DNA from: Hemerocallis citrina
Lineage: Eukaryota > Streptophyta > Magnoliopsida > Asparagales > Asphodelaceae
Assembly (NCBI GenBank): GCA_017893485.1
Contig: CM030361.1
Coordinates: 137,321,961-137,385,960 of the forward strand
Length of the DNA stretch: 64,000 nucleotides
Direction of reading: 5' to 3'
Below are positions 34,440-46,269 of this stretch, piece after piece. The position numbers and the translations under genes are program-made. Position 1 is the stretch's first letter, and each line of letters begins with the position of its first letter. The notes below the pieces were generated by a model. It was not told where the DNA came from. It saw nothing but the letters and a program-made list of their open reading frames with translations, and did no database searches.

Positions 34440-35425
34440 TTGAAATTTTCATGTTCTTATACTGTTAATGAAGCTGATTTCATGCATCTGATTGTCTTCT
34501 TGGCATGTTTTTTTGATATAAAATGGGTTCACTGTGAACTGACGATGCACAACAATTGGGTTTTAGATTGGGTTGGGCACAACCATTAGTGGAGCAACAT
34601 ATATGCTCAGATAATGTAAATTTTCATTTCAAGAAACTGTTAAAGTTACCTGCAGATTGCCCTCTTTGGCATGATTTTTTAACCAAAAATGGGTTCACTT
34701 CCAAACTAAGTATGCTGCTAGAAATTTCATCTTCTTTTATTGTTAAAGAAGCTTATTCCATGCATCTGATAGTCATCTTGGCATGTTTTTTTAACCAAAA
34801 TGGGTTCACTGTGAACTGAGGATGTTATAGCTACGTATGCCAAAATCCTCCGGATATGCTGAACAATTGGGTTTTAGATTTAGTTAGGCTAAAGAATTAG
34901 TAGAGCAACATATATGCACAGATAATGAAAATGTTCATTTCAAGATACTGTTAAAGTAACCTGTTTGCCATCTTTGGCATGATTTTTTAACAAAAAATGG
35001 GTTCACTTCCTAACTAAGTATGCTGCTAGAATTTTCATCTTCTTTTACTGTTAATGAAGCTTATTTCATGCATCTGATTGCCTTCTTGGCATGTTTTTTT
35101 GGTATTAAATGGGTTCACTGTGAACTGAGGATGCTATAGCTGTATGCCAAAATCCTCCAGATATGCACAACAATTGGGTTTTAGATTTAGTTGGGCTCAA
35201 GAATTAGTAGAGCAACATATAAGATCGGATAATGGAAATTTTCATTTTAAGATACTGTTAAAGTAACCCGATTGCCCTCTTTGGCATGATTTTTTAACCA
35301 AATAATGGGTTCACTTCCAAACTAAGTATGCTGCTAGCATAGGCCTCATCTTCTTTCACTGTTAATGAAGCTGATTTCATGCATCTGATTGTTTTCTTGG
35401 CATGTGTGTATTTGAATCCTTGATA
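34440..35425. repeat. About 305-bp tandem repeat in the 5' leader of CACTA1
   Basis: Three diverged units, marked by AACAATTGGGTTTTAG at 34551, 34862 and 35169. Each unit has GGGTTCACTGTGAACTGAGG and the half-palindromic GTTCACTGTGAAC. It ends at an acceptor-like CTTGATAG just before the start codon, so it may be a 5'-leader intron. The same unit in inverted orientation forms a longer array in CACTA2 (62060-64000). Confidence 0.75.
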
Positions 35426-35433
35426 GGTACAAC

Positions 35434-38400
35434 ATGCCGAGGCGTGGAAAGAGGTTAAATATAAATGATGGCAACGAGAGCCATGGGGATGAGCAGCCAC
35501 TACATAATAGTGGCAGTCAAACAGAAGAGGGTGAGGGTAGCACGCCGCCCACTGTCAAAAAATATCGTGGGCGGACTAAGATGACGAATGTTTGGAGGCT
35601 TCAGAATGATGAAAGGATTGAGGTGGAGGCGAACGGTGTTGGGCAACCGGTTGGCAATAACGCCAGCAAATTTTCTTCCTTCATTGGGGTTATAGCAAGG
35701 AACCCCCGCATACTTCCTTTGTCATACGAGAGTTGGCCGAAGGTGCCAACCACCACAAAGGCCACTGCTATTACGACAACCAAGGTATTTCTCATCTAAA
35801 ATACATAATTGGTCGGCGAAAAATTATTATTGAAATATGTATTATTAGTGATGGGTAATGAATTTTGCAGCAATACTTCTCGTTCGCCGACTCCCTTACG
35901 CCTTGGGTTGAAAAGTCACTCTCCAAGAAGTGGAGGGACCACAAGAGTGAATTGAAGTCGAAGTTTTATAACAAAGACCTTTCAGATGAGGAGAATGCAG
36001 TGAATGTGCCAGAAAATGTGGAGCCTTCGGATTGGCAATTTCTTGTGCACTACTGGAGTTCGGCGATCGGTCAGGTATTTACATTAAACACACAAAAATC
36101 TAATGAGTATGTGGTTGTATGGCGGCTATAATGAATTTTTCTGTTAACTTCATTGTGGCATGTACAGAAAAGGGCGGAGGTGGGAGCTGCCAGTCGGTCA
36201 AAGCAACTAGTGCTGCACACTGCTGGTACACAGAGCTTCGCTCTGGTTTGGGAAGAATTGGTAGGCGCAATAGTATTGAACAATTTTTTACTTACAGTTA
36301 TTTGTTTATAACCATTTCATCTTACTAATATATAGGCAGAAGATTTGGGGGGGCCTACGGAGTTTGGGGACATTGACTTTTTTGATGCCACCCACAAATC
36401 AAAGGATGGGACGTATGCGAGCCCTGAGGCAGCACGGATTCTGGTAATTTGTGAACTAATATCTAATGAGGAGTCGAAATCTCATCTGCTTTTAACTCTG
36501 ATTGTTATGTCCTTTTACAGACTAATGCTCGGAAAAGGTATGATGAAATCTCCTCTGCTTTAGATTCGGATCCTACGGCGCCACGCCCAGATTGGCGTAC
36601 CCGGCAGAGAGTTGCCTTGACCGATGTTAGGGGAAAGGAGAGGCATGGACGTGTCCGTGGTATGGGCCTGGGACCAACCCCCTCGCGGCTATTTGGACGG
36701 AGTCCATCTAGTTCAAGTGGCAATCACGACGAGGAGATGACTGCCTTAAAGGCACAAGTTGCACTCCTCCAAGAACAAATGGCCAATTTAATAGGGCAGC
36801 AGTCCCAAGTCCCACCCAGGGTAAGTATTTAAATTGGTTTTTTTAAAGAGATTATGGTCTTGAATGCATGAAAGACACGTACTAGTATTTGTGAGTGTGC
36901 ATTGTGGCTGTCGTCTATAAGTATTTCGTCTATGTTTCTTAAGTGGGCTGTGATTAGAAAGAAAGGGCTGGAGTGGAGATCTGGAAACCCAAATAGAGAC
37001 ATCTCGTTTATTATAATCTATACTTTTTGTTGGACCAATCCCCTCTTGGTGTTGTTGCTGATGTCTCTATGTGTCCGTGTGTTGAAGGGAAAGAAGGGAT
37101 GAGGGGAGAGATGGGGAAAATGCCGCTATGTTAGCCTGGTGTATCCAAAGTCTCTACCATCCTTCGTTTTGGCTCCATATATGGCTTATATATTAAATGG
37201 GTTTCCTTCCACGATGACAGTCCGTAATACTACACTTGATATGAGCCCTGTTCATAGCTGCACCCTATTGCATACTCACAAACAACTAATACGTGTCGTT
37301 CATGCATTGTATTACCAATCCCACTTTGGCACATAACATGCTTAGATGACATTGTATGACCTACTGATAAGGTTTGTTCAGCCGCGTTGTTGTACTGATT
37401 TGGAGGATTTTGGTATGCTAGCAGCATACTTAGTTTCACAGTGAACCCATTTTTTGTTACAAAATCATGCCAAAGATGGCAATCTGCAGGTTACTTTAAC
37501 AGTACCTGAGCTTATATGTTGCTCTACTAATTCTTGAGCCCAACTAAATCTAATTTTCTTAAGTGGGCTGTGATTAGAAAGAAAGGGCTGGAGTGGAGAT
37601 CTGGAAACTCAAATAGAGACATCTCGTTTATTATAATCTATACTTTTTGTTGGACCAATCCCCTCTTGGTGTTGTTTCTGATGTCTCTATGTGTCCGTGT
37701 GTTGAAGGGAAAGAAGGGATGAGGGGAGAGATGGGGAAAATGCCGCTATGTTAGCCTGGTGTATCCAAAGTCTCTACCATCCTTCTTTTTGGCTCCATAT
37801 ATGGCTTATATATTAAATGGGTTTCCTTCCACGATGACAGTCCGTAATACTACACTTGATATGAGCCATGTTCATAGCTGCACCCTATTGCATACTCGCA
37901 AACAACTAATACGTGTCGTTCATGCATTGTATTACCAATCCCACTTTGGCACATAACATGCTTAGATGACATTGTATGACCTGTTGATAAGGTTTGTTCA
38001 GCCGCGTTGTTGTACTGATTTGGAGGATTTTGGTTTGCTAGCAGCATACTTAGTTTCACAGTGAACCCATTTTTTGTTACAAAATCATGCCAAAGATGGC
38101 AATCTGTAGGTTACTTTAACAGTACCTGAGCTTATATGTTGCTCTACTAATTCTTGAGCCCAACTAAATCTAATTTTCTTAAGTGGGCTGTGATTAGAAA
38201 GAAAGGGCTGGAGTGGAGATCTGAAAACCCAAATAGAGACATCTCGTTTATTATAATCTATACTTTTTGTTGGACCAATCCCCTCTTGTTGTTGCTGCTG
38301 ATGTCTCTATGTGTCCGTGTGTTGAAGGGAAAGAAGGGATGAGAGAGAGATGAGGAAAATGCCGCTATGTTAGCCTGGTGTATCCTCATTCTCTACCATC

Positions 38401-41400
38401 CCCTCTTGTTATATATTAAATGGGTTTCCTTCCACGATGACAGTCCGTAATATTATACTTGATATGAGCCCTGTTCATCGCTGCACTAAATCTAATACCC
38501 AATTGTTGTGCATATCCGGAGGATTTTGGCATACGTACCTATAGCATCCTCAGTTCACAGTGAACCCATTTTGTTATAAAAAACATGCCAAGATGACAAT
38601 CAGATGCATGAGATAAGCTTCATTAACAGTAAAAGAAGATGAGGATGGCAATCATGCCAAAGATGGCAATCAGGTTACTTTAAAAGTATCTTAAAATGAA
38701 AATTTCTATTATCTGAGCATATATGTTTCTTTAAAAGTGACTGTGACCAATTGTTTAATTGGGCTGTGATTAGAAAGAGACGAGTTGGAGTGGAGATCTG
38801 GAAACCCATATAGAGACATCTCGTTCATAATAATTTATTATTATTGTTGTTCTTGTCATTCTTGCTGTTGTTGCTGATGTCTCTATGTGTCCGTGTGTTG
38901 AAGGGGAAGAAGGGATGAGAGAGGGATGAGGAAAATGCTGCTATGTTAGCCTGGTGTATCCTCATTCTCTACCATTCCTCTTTCTGGCTTCTATATTTGG
39001 TTTCCTTCCACGATGACAATTCCAGTTAAAACTACACTTGCTATGAGCCCTATTCGTCATTTTCGATTTCCCTCCTCCGCTTTCTCTCTCGCTCTCTTCG
39101 GTATCATCTCTTGATTTCCCTTATTTTCCAAACTTAGCATATTTTTCAGATAGATGCATCTTGATTTCCTTAACTTGAATGGTTTAGTTGGGATGAAGAA
39201 TTAATAGAAAAATAAATGCTTAGATACTGGAAATTTTCATGGTCTTTTACTGTTAATGAAGCTCATTTCATGCATCTGCTTGTCTTCTTCGCATATTTTT
39301 TTGATACTAAATGGGTTTAGTGTGAACTGAGGATGCTATAGCTACGTACGCCAAAATGGTCTGTGATTTGCACAACAAGTTGGTTTTAGATTTAGTTGGG
39401 CACAACAATTAGTGGAGCAACATATAATTAAGCTTAGTTAATGGAAATTTTCATTTTAACTTACTATTAAGGTATCCTGCCGATTGCCCTCTATTGCATG
39501 ATCTTTTGATCAAATAATGGGTTCACCACCAAACTGCGTATGCTGCTAGCATCCCCATCCTCTTTCACTGTTAATGAAGCTCATTTCATGCATCTGCTTG
39601 TCTTCTTGGCATGTTTTTTTGATAATAAATGGGTTTACTGTGAACTGAGGCATTAATGGAAAATTTTCATTTCAAGATACTGTTAAAGTAACCTGTTTGC
39701 CATCTTTGGCATGATTTTTTAACCAAAAAAGGGTTCACTTCCAAACTGAGTTTGCTGCTAGCATCCCCATCTTCTTTTACTACTACTGAAGCTGATTTCA
39801 TTAAGATCCAGGATGGCCAATTTTGATTGGGCTGTGATTGGATTGTTCAGTGGCTGTTGTCCATGTTCTTAGTTGGGCTGTGATTAGAACGAGAGGGCTG
39901 GAGTGGAGATCTGGAAACCCATATAGAGACATCTTCTTCATAATGATTTATTATTATTGTTGTTCTTGTCCCTCTTGCTGTTGTTGCTGATGTCTCTATG
40001 TGTCCGTGTGTTGAAGGGAAAGAAGGGATGAGAGAGAGATGAGGAAAATGCCGCTATGTTAGCCTGGTATATCCTCATTCTCTACCATTCCTCTTTCTGG
40101 CTTCTATATTTGGTTTCCTTCCACGATGACAATAACAGTTAAAACTACACTTGCTATGAGCCCTATTCGTATTTTTCTTCTATGAAGAATTGATCTATGA
40201 CTACAATCTCCATTCAAAACCCAATTGTTCTATATTTGGTTCCCTCTTGCTGTTGTTGCTGTTGTTGAAGTGAACCCATTTTGTTTTATTGTTAGTGAAG
40301 CTTATTTTCATGCATCTGATTGTCATCTTGGCAATTGAATTTGACCAAATAATGGGTTCACTGTGAACTGAGGATGGTATGTAGGTACGTATGCCAAAAA
40401 TGGTTTTCTTAACACAAAATGGGTTCATTTCCAAACTAAGTATGCTGCATAGCATCCCCAGTTTCTTTCACTGTTAGTGAAGCTTATTTCACAAACCTGA
40501 TGGTCTTCTAAGGCTATTTTTTTGGTCCTATTTTCACTTAACTGTTAGTGAAGCTCATATCATGCACCTGATTGTCTTCTTGGCATGTTTGTTTTTATAC
40601 CAAAAATGGGTTCACTTTGAACTGAGGATGGTATATAGGTACGTATGCCACAGGCCTCCGGCCGGATATGCACAACACTTGGGTTTTGCGATATAGTTGG
40701 AGAGCAACATATAAGCTCAGATAGTGGAGAAATTTTCATTTTCAGATACTGTTAATGTAACCTGATTGCAATCTTCGCCAAAAATGGTTTTCTTAACACA
40801 AAATGGGTTCATTTCCAAACTAAGTATGCTGCATAGCATCCCCAGTTTCTTTCACTGTTAGTGAAGCTTATTTCACAAACCTGATGGTCTTCTAAGGCTA
40901 TTTTTTTGGTCCTATTTTCACTTGACTGTTAGTGAAGCTCATATCATGCACCTGATTGTCTTCTTGGCATGTTTGTTTTTATACCAAAAATGGGTTCACT
41001 TTGAACTGAGGATGGTATATAGGTACGTATGCCACAGGCCTCCGGCCGGATATGCACAACACTTGGGTTTTGCGATATAGTTGGAGAGCAACATATAAGC
41101 TCAGATAGTGGAGAAATTTTCATTTTCAGATACTGTTAATGTAACCTGATTGCAATCTTCGCCAAAAATGGTTTCCTTAACACAAAATGGGTTCATTTCC
41201 AAACTAAGTATGCTGCATAGCATCCCCAGTTTCTTTCACTGTTAGTGAAGCTTATTTCACAAACCTGATGGTCTTCTAAGGCTATTTTTTTGGTCCTATT
41301 TTCACTTAACTGTTAGTGAAGCTCATATCATGCACCTGATTGTCTTCTTGGCATGTTTGTTTTTATACCAAAAATGGGTTCACTTTGAACTGAGGATGGT

Positions 41401-42794
41401 ATATAGGTACGTATGCCACAGGCCTCCGGCCGGATATGCACAACACTTGGGTTTTGCGATATAGTTGGAGAGCAACATATAAGCTCAGATAGTGGAGAAA
41501 TTTTCATTTTCAGATACTGTTAATGTAACCTGATTGCAATCTTCGCCAAAAATGGTTTTCTTAACACAAAATGGGTTCATTTCCAAACTAAGTATGCTGC
41601 ATAGCATCCCCAGTTTCTTTCACTGTTAGTGAAGCTTATTTCACAAACCTGATGGTCTTCTAAGGCTATTTTTTTGGTCCTATTTTCACTTGACTGTTAG
41701 TGAAGCTCATATCATGCACCTGATTGTCTTCTTGGCATGTTTGTTTTTATACCAAAAATGGGTTCACTTTGAATAGAGGATGGTATATAGGTACGTATGC
41801 CACAATCCTCCGGCCGGATATGCACAACACTTGGGTTTTGCGATATAGTTGGAGAGCAACATATAAGCTCAGATAGTGGAAAAATTTTCATTTTCAGATA
41901 CTGTTAATGTAACCTGATTGCAATCTTTGCCAAAAATGGTTTTCTTAACTGGGCTATGATTGGATCTAGGATGGCAAATTTTGACTGAGCTATGATTGGA
42001 TTGTTCAGTGGATGTTGTCTATGTTCTTAATTGGGCTGTGATTAGAAAGAGTGGGCTCGAGTGGAGATCTGGAAACCTATATAGAGACATCTTGTTCATA
42101 ATAATTTATTATTATTGTCGTTCTTGTCGCTCTTGCTGTTGTTGCTGATGTCTCTTTGTGTTCATGTGCTGAAGGGAAACAAGGGATGAGAGAGAGATGA
42201 GGAAAATGCCGCTATGTTAGCCTGGTGTATCCAAAGTCTCTACCTTTCTCCTTTCTGTTTCCATTTCTGGCTTCTATATATATTTGGTTTCCTTCCACGA
42301 TGACAGTTCCCTAAAAATACACTTGATATGAGCCCTATCTTATTTTTCTTATTTCTCTTATATTTGGTTTCCGTCCACGATGACAGTTTCATGGATTGTC
42401 TGAACAATCCATGAAAGAGATGCTTAGATACTGAATTTTTATTTGTTTTACTGTTTTAGGTAGTGGATATTCCCAATCAAGGGAGATAATATAGAGTTTT
42501 CAAGTTAGATACTGAATTTTCATTTGTTTTGTTATTTTAGATATATTTAAAAAACAAAATTAAGTATCGGATTTTTAGCATTGCAATGTAATTATTTTAC
42601 CTCTCTATATATCATCAACAATTCCATTTGCAATTGGCACTTTGATCTTATAATTTAAGATACAGTTAGATTTTTTTGCAAGTTCAAAAAATATGTATAT
42701 TCTGTATTGTGGTATACTGTTGAACTAAACTATTGTTTTTTTTTGTTCACAGAGCGGTCGCCCAGATGAAGAAAATTCTGATGATCAGAACTGA
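35434..42794 (+). CDS. CACTA1 accessory transposase gene (Transposase_24 / Ptta-En-Spm type), six exons
   Basis: Probable DNA-binding TnpA-like protein of the transposon. Exons: 35434-35784, 35871-36074, 36168-36260, 36336-36443, 36521-36820, 42753-42794. All junctions are GT-AG and phase 0, giving 365 codons without a stop. Residues 1-50 are acidic and polar; about 50-220 match the PF03004 pattern (TNVWRLQNDERIEVEANGVG, SKKWRDHKSELK, SDWQFLVHYW, FDATHKSKDGTYASPEAARI); about 300-345 form a predicted coiled coil (EEMTALKAQVALLQEQM). The last intron is about 5.9 kb and filled with tandem repeats. The catalytic TnpD partner is absent. Exon calls rest on reading frame and splice signals only. Confidence 0.8.
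36941..38500. repeat. 620-bp tandem duplication in the last intron of CACTA1
   Basis: AAGTGGGCTGTGATTAG starts units at 36941, 37561 and 38181: two full 620-bp copies and a partial third, with only scattered differences. The near identity indicates recent amplification or conversion. The frames inside are repeat by-products. Confidence 0.95.
38501..40400. other. Intronic region of CACTA1 with diverged copies of the 305-bp and 620-bp unit sequences
   Basis: Rearranged pieces recur in both orientations, for example GGGCTGTGATTAGAA at 38760 and 39876, and GTTAATGAAGCTCATTTCATGCATCTG at 39250 and 39570. No coding frame is supported. Confidence 0.7.
40401..41936. repeat. Four exact-period 384-bp tandem repeats in the last intron of CACTA1
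   Basis: TGGTTTTCTTAACACAAAATG (one base changed in the third unit, and diverging after the first bases in the partial fifth) starts at 40401, 40785, 41169, 41553 and 41937, so the period is exactly 384 bp over four copies. Units are nearly identical. Each is a longer relative of the 305-bp unit, sharing TGGGTTCACTTTGAACTGAGGATGG-like and TATGCACAACA-like segments. Confidence 0.95.
42387..42416. repeat. Perfect 13-bp-stem inverted repeat in the CACTA1 intron
   Basis: TTTCATGGATTGT and its complement are separated by CTGA. The same structure with loop TCAG (the reverse complement) is at 61606-61635 in CACTA2. Confidence 0.85.
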
Positions 42795-43255
42795 AGCTCC
42801 TCGAGGGTATGAATCCGTGGTCCTCCTTGCTGTTCTTGTGTCCTTGCTGTATGATTGTTCTTATGTCCTCCTTGCTGTTATGTCAAACTGTTTTTTTTTG
42901 AATGAGAGTTATGTCAGACGGTTTAGTTGGGATATTTGTCAGACTTGAGATATTTGGGATGTTGAGATATTGGGGATGTTCGTCGGTCTATTAATTTGGT
43001 TGTGATTATGACTGTTAATTTTGCGGTGAATTTGGTTGTGATTATGACACTGTTAATTAGTTTGTTGAGATATTTGGATATGACACGTGTTAAACTTTAT
43101 TATATTTCTTGTGTTTGGTTGTCATTTGCGCATTAATATGAAATGAAATTGGTTGAATCAGTAGTTATGAATTAGTTTACAGGTTTTGTAAAAGAAATTG
43201 TGAATTGAAATCGAACGGAAAACGGAGAAAGAAATACAAACGGGCATAGCTAGAC
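42795..43255. other. 3' flank of the CACTA1 gene
   Basis: TTG/ATT-rich sequence with TCCTCCTTGCTGTT-type short direct repeats (42820-42885) and GGTTGTGATTATGACACTGTTAATT repeats near 43000-43060. Probably the 3' untranslated region; no gene seen. Confidence 0.5.
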
Positions 43256-43810
43256 TGGATTTTTATAAAACGCCGGTCTATCTATTGAATTAGTTGCAGT
43301 GTGCGATAGACCGGCGGTCACGCAAACGCCGGTGTATGCCACTAGACGCCGGTGAATACCGTCAGATGTAACAGCAAAAAGGAACACCGGCGTTTGATAA
43401 AATGCCGGTGTAGTTGGGTTTACCGGCGTTTTTGGCCACGCCGGTGCTTGTGAGTAGGGAAAAGCGGGCAGTCATAAACGCACGTACACCGGCGGTCACA
43501 GAACGCCGGTGAACGTTCATTCTACACCGGCGTTTCTATAAACGCCGGTACATTGATGAACACCGGCGGTTTATAGCCGCCGGTGAATGTATATTGGAAG
43601 TAAAGGACGGCACTCAGAGGACCCAGTACACCGGCGTTTTTAGGCCGCCGGTGTTGGTTTCACATTTACCGGCACCCAGGAAAACCGCCGGTGTAGACCC
43701 CTTCCTTTCAGCGACGCTCGATTCGGCGGCATTTGGACCGGCGTTATTGTAAACGCCGATGAAAGTTTCACCGGCGTAAAAAAATGCCGGTAAAGACGTC
43801 AAAAAGCACC
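43256..43810. repeat. CACTA1 right subterminal repeats
   Basis: About twenty CACCGGCG and CGCCGGTG motifs in alternating orientation, many forming short palindromes such as CACCGGCGTTT...AAACGCCGGTG. Strongly denser than the left end, the asymmetry expected of En/Spm-type subtermini. Confidence 0.85.
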
Positions 43811-43835
43811 GGGAAATCTACTTTCTTTTGTAGTG

Positions 43836-43838
43836 GGA
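43836..43838. repeat. CACTA1 right target-site duplication GGA
   Basis: Follows the terminal GTAGTG; pairs with 33827-33829. Confidence 0.9.
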
Positions 43839-44925
43839 GGAAAAATCGTGTTTTAATTAATAATAATCAACCTAAGGACAGATACTAGTGGAGATATGAT
43901 ATAATTTGGAAAACGTAAGTATGGGCTCTGTTGTTAGTCCAACAGATGTATTCCAGGACTGTGTATTGTTGTGTCCTTAGTATATTCACGTGTCGAGGGT
44001 CGGCAAGCCAATTCACGGAATGTCTAGAGGACAGTTGGTATGTTCGCATGTCAAGGGTCGGCAGGCCTATTCACAGAACATACGGTGCATTCGCGCGTCG
44101 AGGGTCGGCAAGCCTATTTGCGGAATGTACTGTGATCTGCACGTCGAGGGTCGGCATGCCTATTCATAGGGTACACGGCAGGGAGGTGATTCTTCAGAGT
44201 TAGAGCTATGCTTACATGATGCTTGCGCGTCGAGGGTCGTTTAGGCCTAGTCGGGGAGTATTCTATATCTTGTTTCTATCACCGTAGTAGGATTAGTTGC
44301 ATAACTAGGGATTAAACCCTATAAAGTGGAGAACGATAAGCACCGAACATATGTAGTATGGAATGTATAAAATCCGACAAGTATGTATTAGAGAGTCATC
44401 ATACTGCATTTGTGTTTTCTTGACTTGTATTGTGCATGATGTTTTCTGTTTTCCTACATTTGATACTTAGCTTAGTTTCACTGGATGTTTTCATTCTTTA
44501 TTTATCGTTATTTCATATTCTTTCTTGTTACTACTGTGGGAATGTATTGGTTATGAATTTATTCTTTATGTTTCATTTAAATTGTGTTTCATTTGATTTC
44601 ACTCACACCGTTATAGCTGACCCCTGTAGTTTTGGGGGTTAGGGTTATCTCTAGCCTCATATTTTACAGGTAGGTATCGTTAGCTTGGGATTGGATGCAT
44701 GTAGTAGAATGATAATATGGCTTATGCAAATTGTAAAAGAATGTGTTGTAAAAGAAAGAAAATGTAATTCAAGGTATTAATTTTTCGCTGTGTTTTATAA
44801 AGAATTGATGCAATAAAAGTTGACAAATTTTCTGTGTTTGCTTTGTTTACTATAATATTGAGGTAGATGCTGAGAATTGTGCCATGTACTTTCCTGTTTA
44901 TTTATTGGAAATTCGGGACGCTACA
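43839..44925 (+). repeat. 5' LTR, second part, of the Tekay-like element
   Basis: Matches 49000-50083. Holds four or five GTCGAGGGTCGGCANGCC-type repeats (43990-44250) and ends GACGCTACA at 44925. Confidence 0.9.
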
Positions 44926-44929
44926 AAGT

Positions 44930-44941
44930 TTGTATCAGAGC
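44930..44941 (+). other. Primer binding site of the Tekay-like element
   Basis: TTGTATCAGAGC, one base from the initiator-methionine tRNA complement TGGTATCAGAGC, four bases after the LTR end. Confidence 0.8.
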
Positions 44942-45154
44942 TTACTTCAATAGTAATGATAAACATGGTATAAGAATAAGCCTAGGTGGACATTGAGTAC
45001 CTAGGTGTGGACATTAGAGTGTGAGTATCACATGGAATTAAAATGAGATGAAATGGTTTGGGCATGATTGAGATTTTGCCATAAGGTATTGATGTAAATA
45101 TGAATTATGTTGTGATGACTCTAACTTTTTCCTTATTTTGCAGTATTCAGTATA

Positions 45155-46196
45155 ATGGCAGGACCGAGGACCAGGAATTGTGGAAATGGTGATGGGGCTG
45201 AGTGTTCCTATAGGGCCGGACTTGATCTAGAGACGGAAATTGCTAGGGTGTATCAGACCTTGAACACGTTTATGACAGCCAACATGACTTGAAATCAGAA
45301 TTACGAGGCTGAACCAGTACTTATTAATGCTGATCCAATTGAGCAGGTTGAGTCCTTCAAGCTGATGAAGCTGCCTAATTTTAAAGGGCAATCTGATCCA
45401 AATGAGGCTGATGATTGGATTAGACAGATGGAAGTGGTCTTCGAAGTTTTGAAAATCCCAGCAGCCAACAAGGTGAAATTAGCTACAATGCAGTTAGAGA
45501 AGGATGGTGCCGTCTGATGGCAGTCAATGGAGAGAACTTTTGGATGTACAGGTGACTTGGAAGGCTTTTCTTGAGGAGTTCAAGGATCACTTCTTTCCTC
45601 TGGACATTCAGGAGAAGAAGGCAACAAAATTCTTGAACCTACAGCAATGCAGTATGTCAGTGCGTGAATATGAGACTAAATTTACCCAGTTGTCAAGGTA
45701 TGCACCAGAGCTGATAGTTGATAAAGCGAAGAAGGCCAAGAAATTCGAGCAGGGATTGAGGCCGAATTTAAGGTCTCGGATGATACCGTTGGGCATCAGA
45801 AGGTTTGATAAGCTGGTCAAGAGAGCAGCGATAGAAGAAGATATGGATCAGTTCCAGAAGAAGTAGGAGACCTGGAACAGGAACAAGAGGCTAGCAGCAA
45901 GTCAGGGTGGGAAGAAGTTCTCAGTGAAGCAGGGCAGGTTCAGTAGGCCAGAGCAAAAGGAACCCACAATTCAAGGTGTGAATTGTTTCAACTGTGGAGA
46001 GGCAGGTCACTATCGGTCAGCATGCACCAAACCACCTAAGGTGCGGTCTTGTTATCAGTGTGGTCGTGAAGGGCATATCAGACCAAACTGTCCGTTGTTG
46101 AAGAAGGAAGGTGCAAACGAAGGCAAATTCCAGAGGCAGGGGCGAGTGTTCACATTAACTGAGGAGGATGCGGGTAACTCAGAAGATGTGATCTAG
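45155..46196 (+). pseudogene. Gag of the Tekay-like element (broken)
   Basis: Start ATG at 45155 (MAGPRTRNCGNGDG). The N-terminal frame runs through FKLMKLPNFKGQSDP and ADDWIRQMEVVFEVL, with TGA near 45290 and 45516. A frameshift near 45540 moves to the frame with VTWKAFLEEFKDHFFP and YETKFTQLSRYAPELI. Two CCHC zinc knuckles follow: CFNCGEAGHYRSAC (45986-46027) and CYQCGREGHIRPNC (46049-46090). A TAG at 45864-45866 and the final stop at 46194-46196 close it. Order and two-knuckle layout fit chromovirus-type Gag. Confidence 0.85.
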
Positions 46197-46269
46197 GGTA
46201 TGCAAGAATTTTAAATTCATTTATTTGATGTATTGATTAAAACTTTGTGTAAGAATAAATTGGAGATTT

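Larger units (their letters stand above)
33830..43835 (+). mobile_element. CACTA1: CACTA (En/Spm) DNA transposon, 10,006 bp
   Basis: Inverted ends CACTACAAAAGAAA at 33830 and its complement ending at 43835, flanked by 3-bp GGA, are diagnostic of CACTA elements. Subterminal regions hold many CACCGGCG/CGCCGGTG motifs. Inside is one six-exon Transposase_24-type gene (35434-42794) and long intronic tandem repeats. No Transposase_21/TnpD frame is present, so it is probably non-autonomous for excision although its accessory gene looks intact. Confidence 0.95.

Noticed and set aside
37139..38342. Repeated frames of 60-70 codons (for example those starting MYPKSLPSF)
   Set aside because: They recur only because the 620-bp unit is duplicated; no family resemblance and inside an intron of the CACTA1 gene.
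33830..43835. An autonomous CACTA with TnpD
   Set aside because: Frames between 36821 and 42752 are short and repeat-derived; none resembles the Transposase_21 domain.
44430..44642. Hydrophobic 70-codon frame, also at 49594-49800
   Set aside because: Lies in both LTR copies; AT-rich LTR sequence giving a chance hydrophobic frame.
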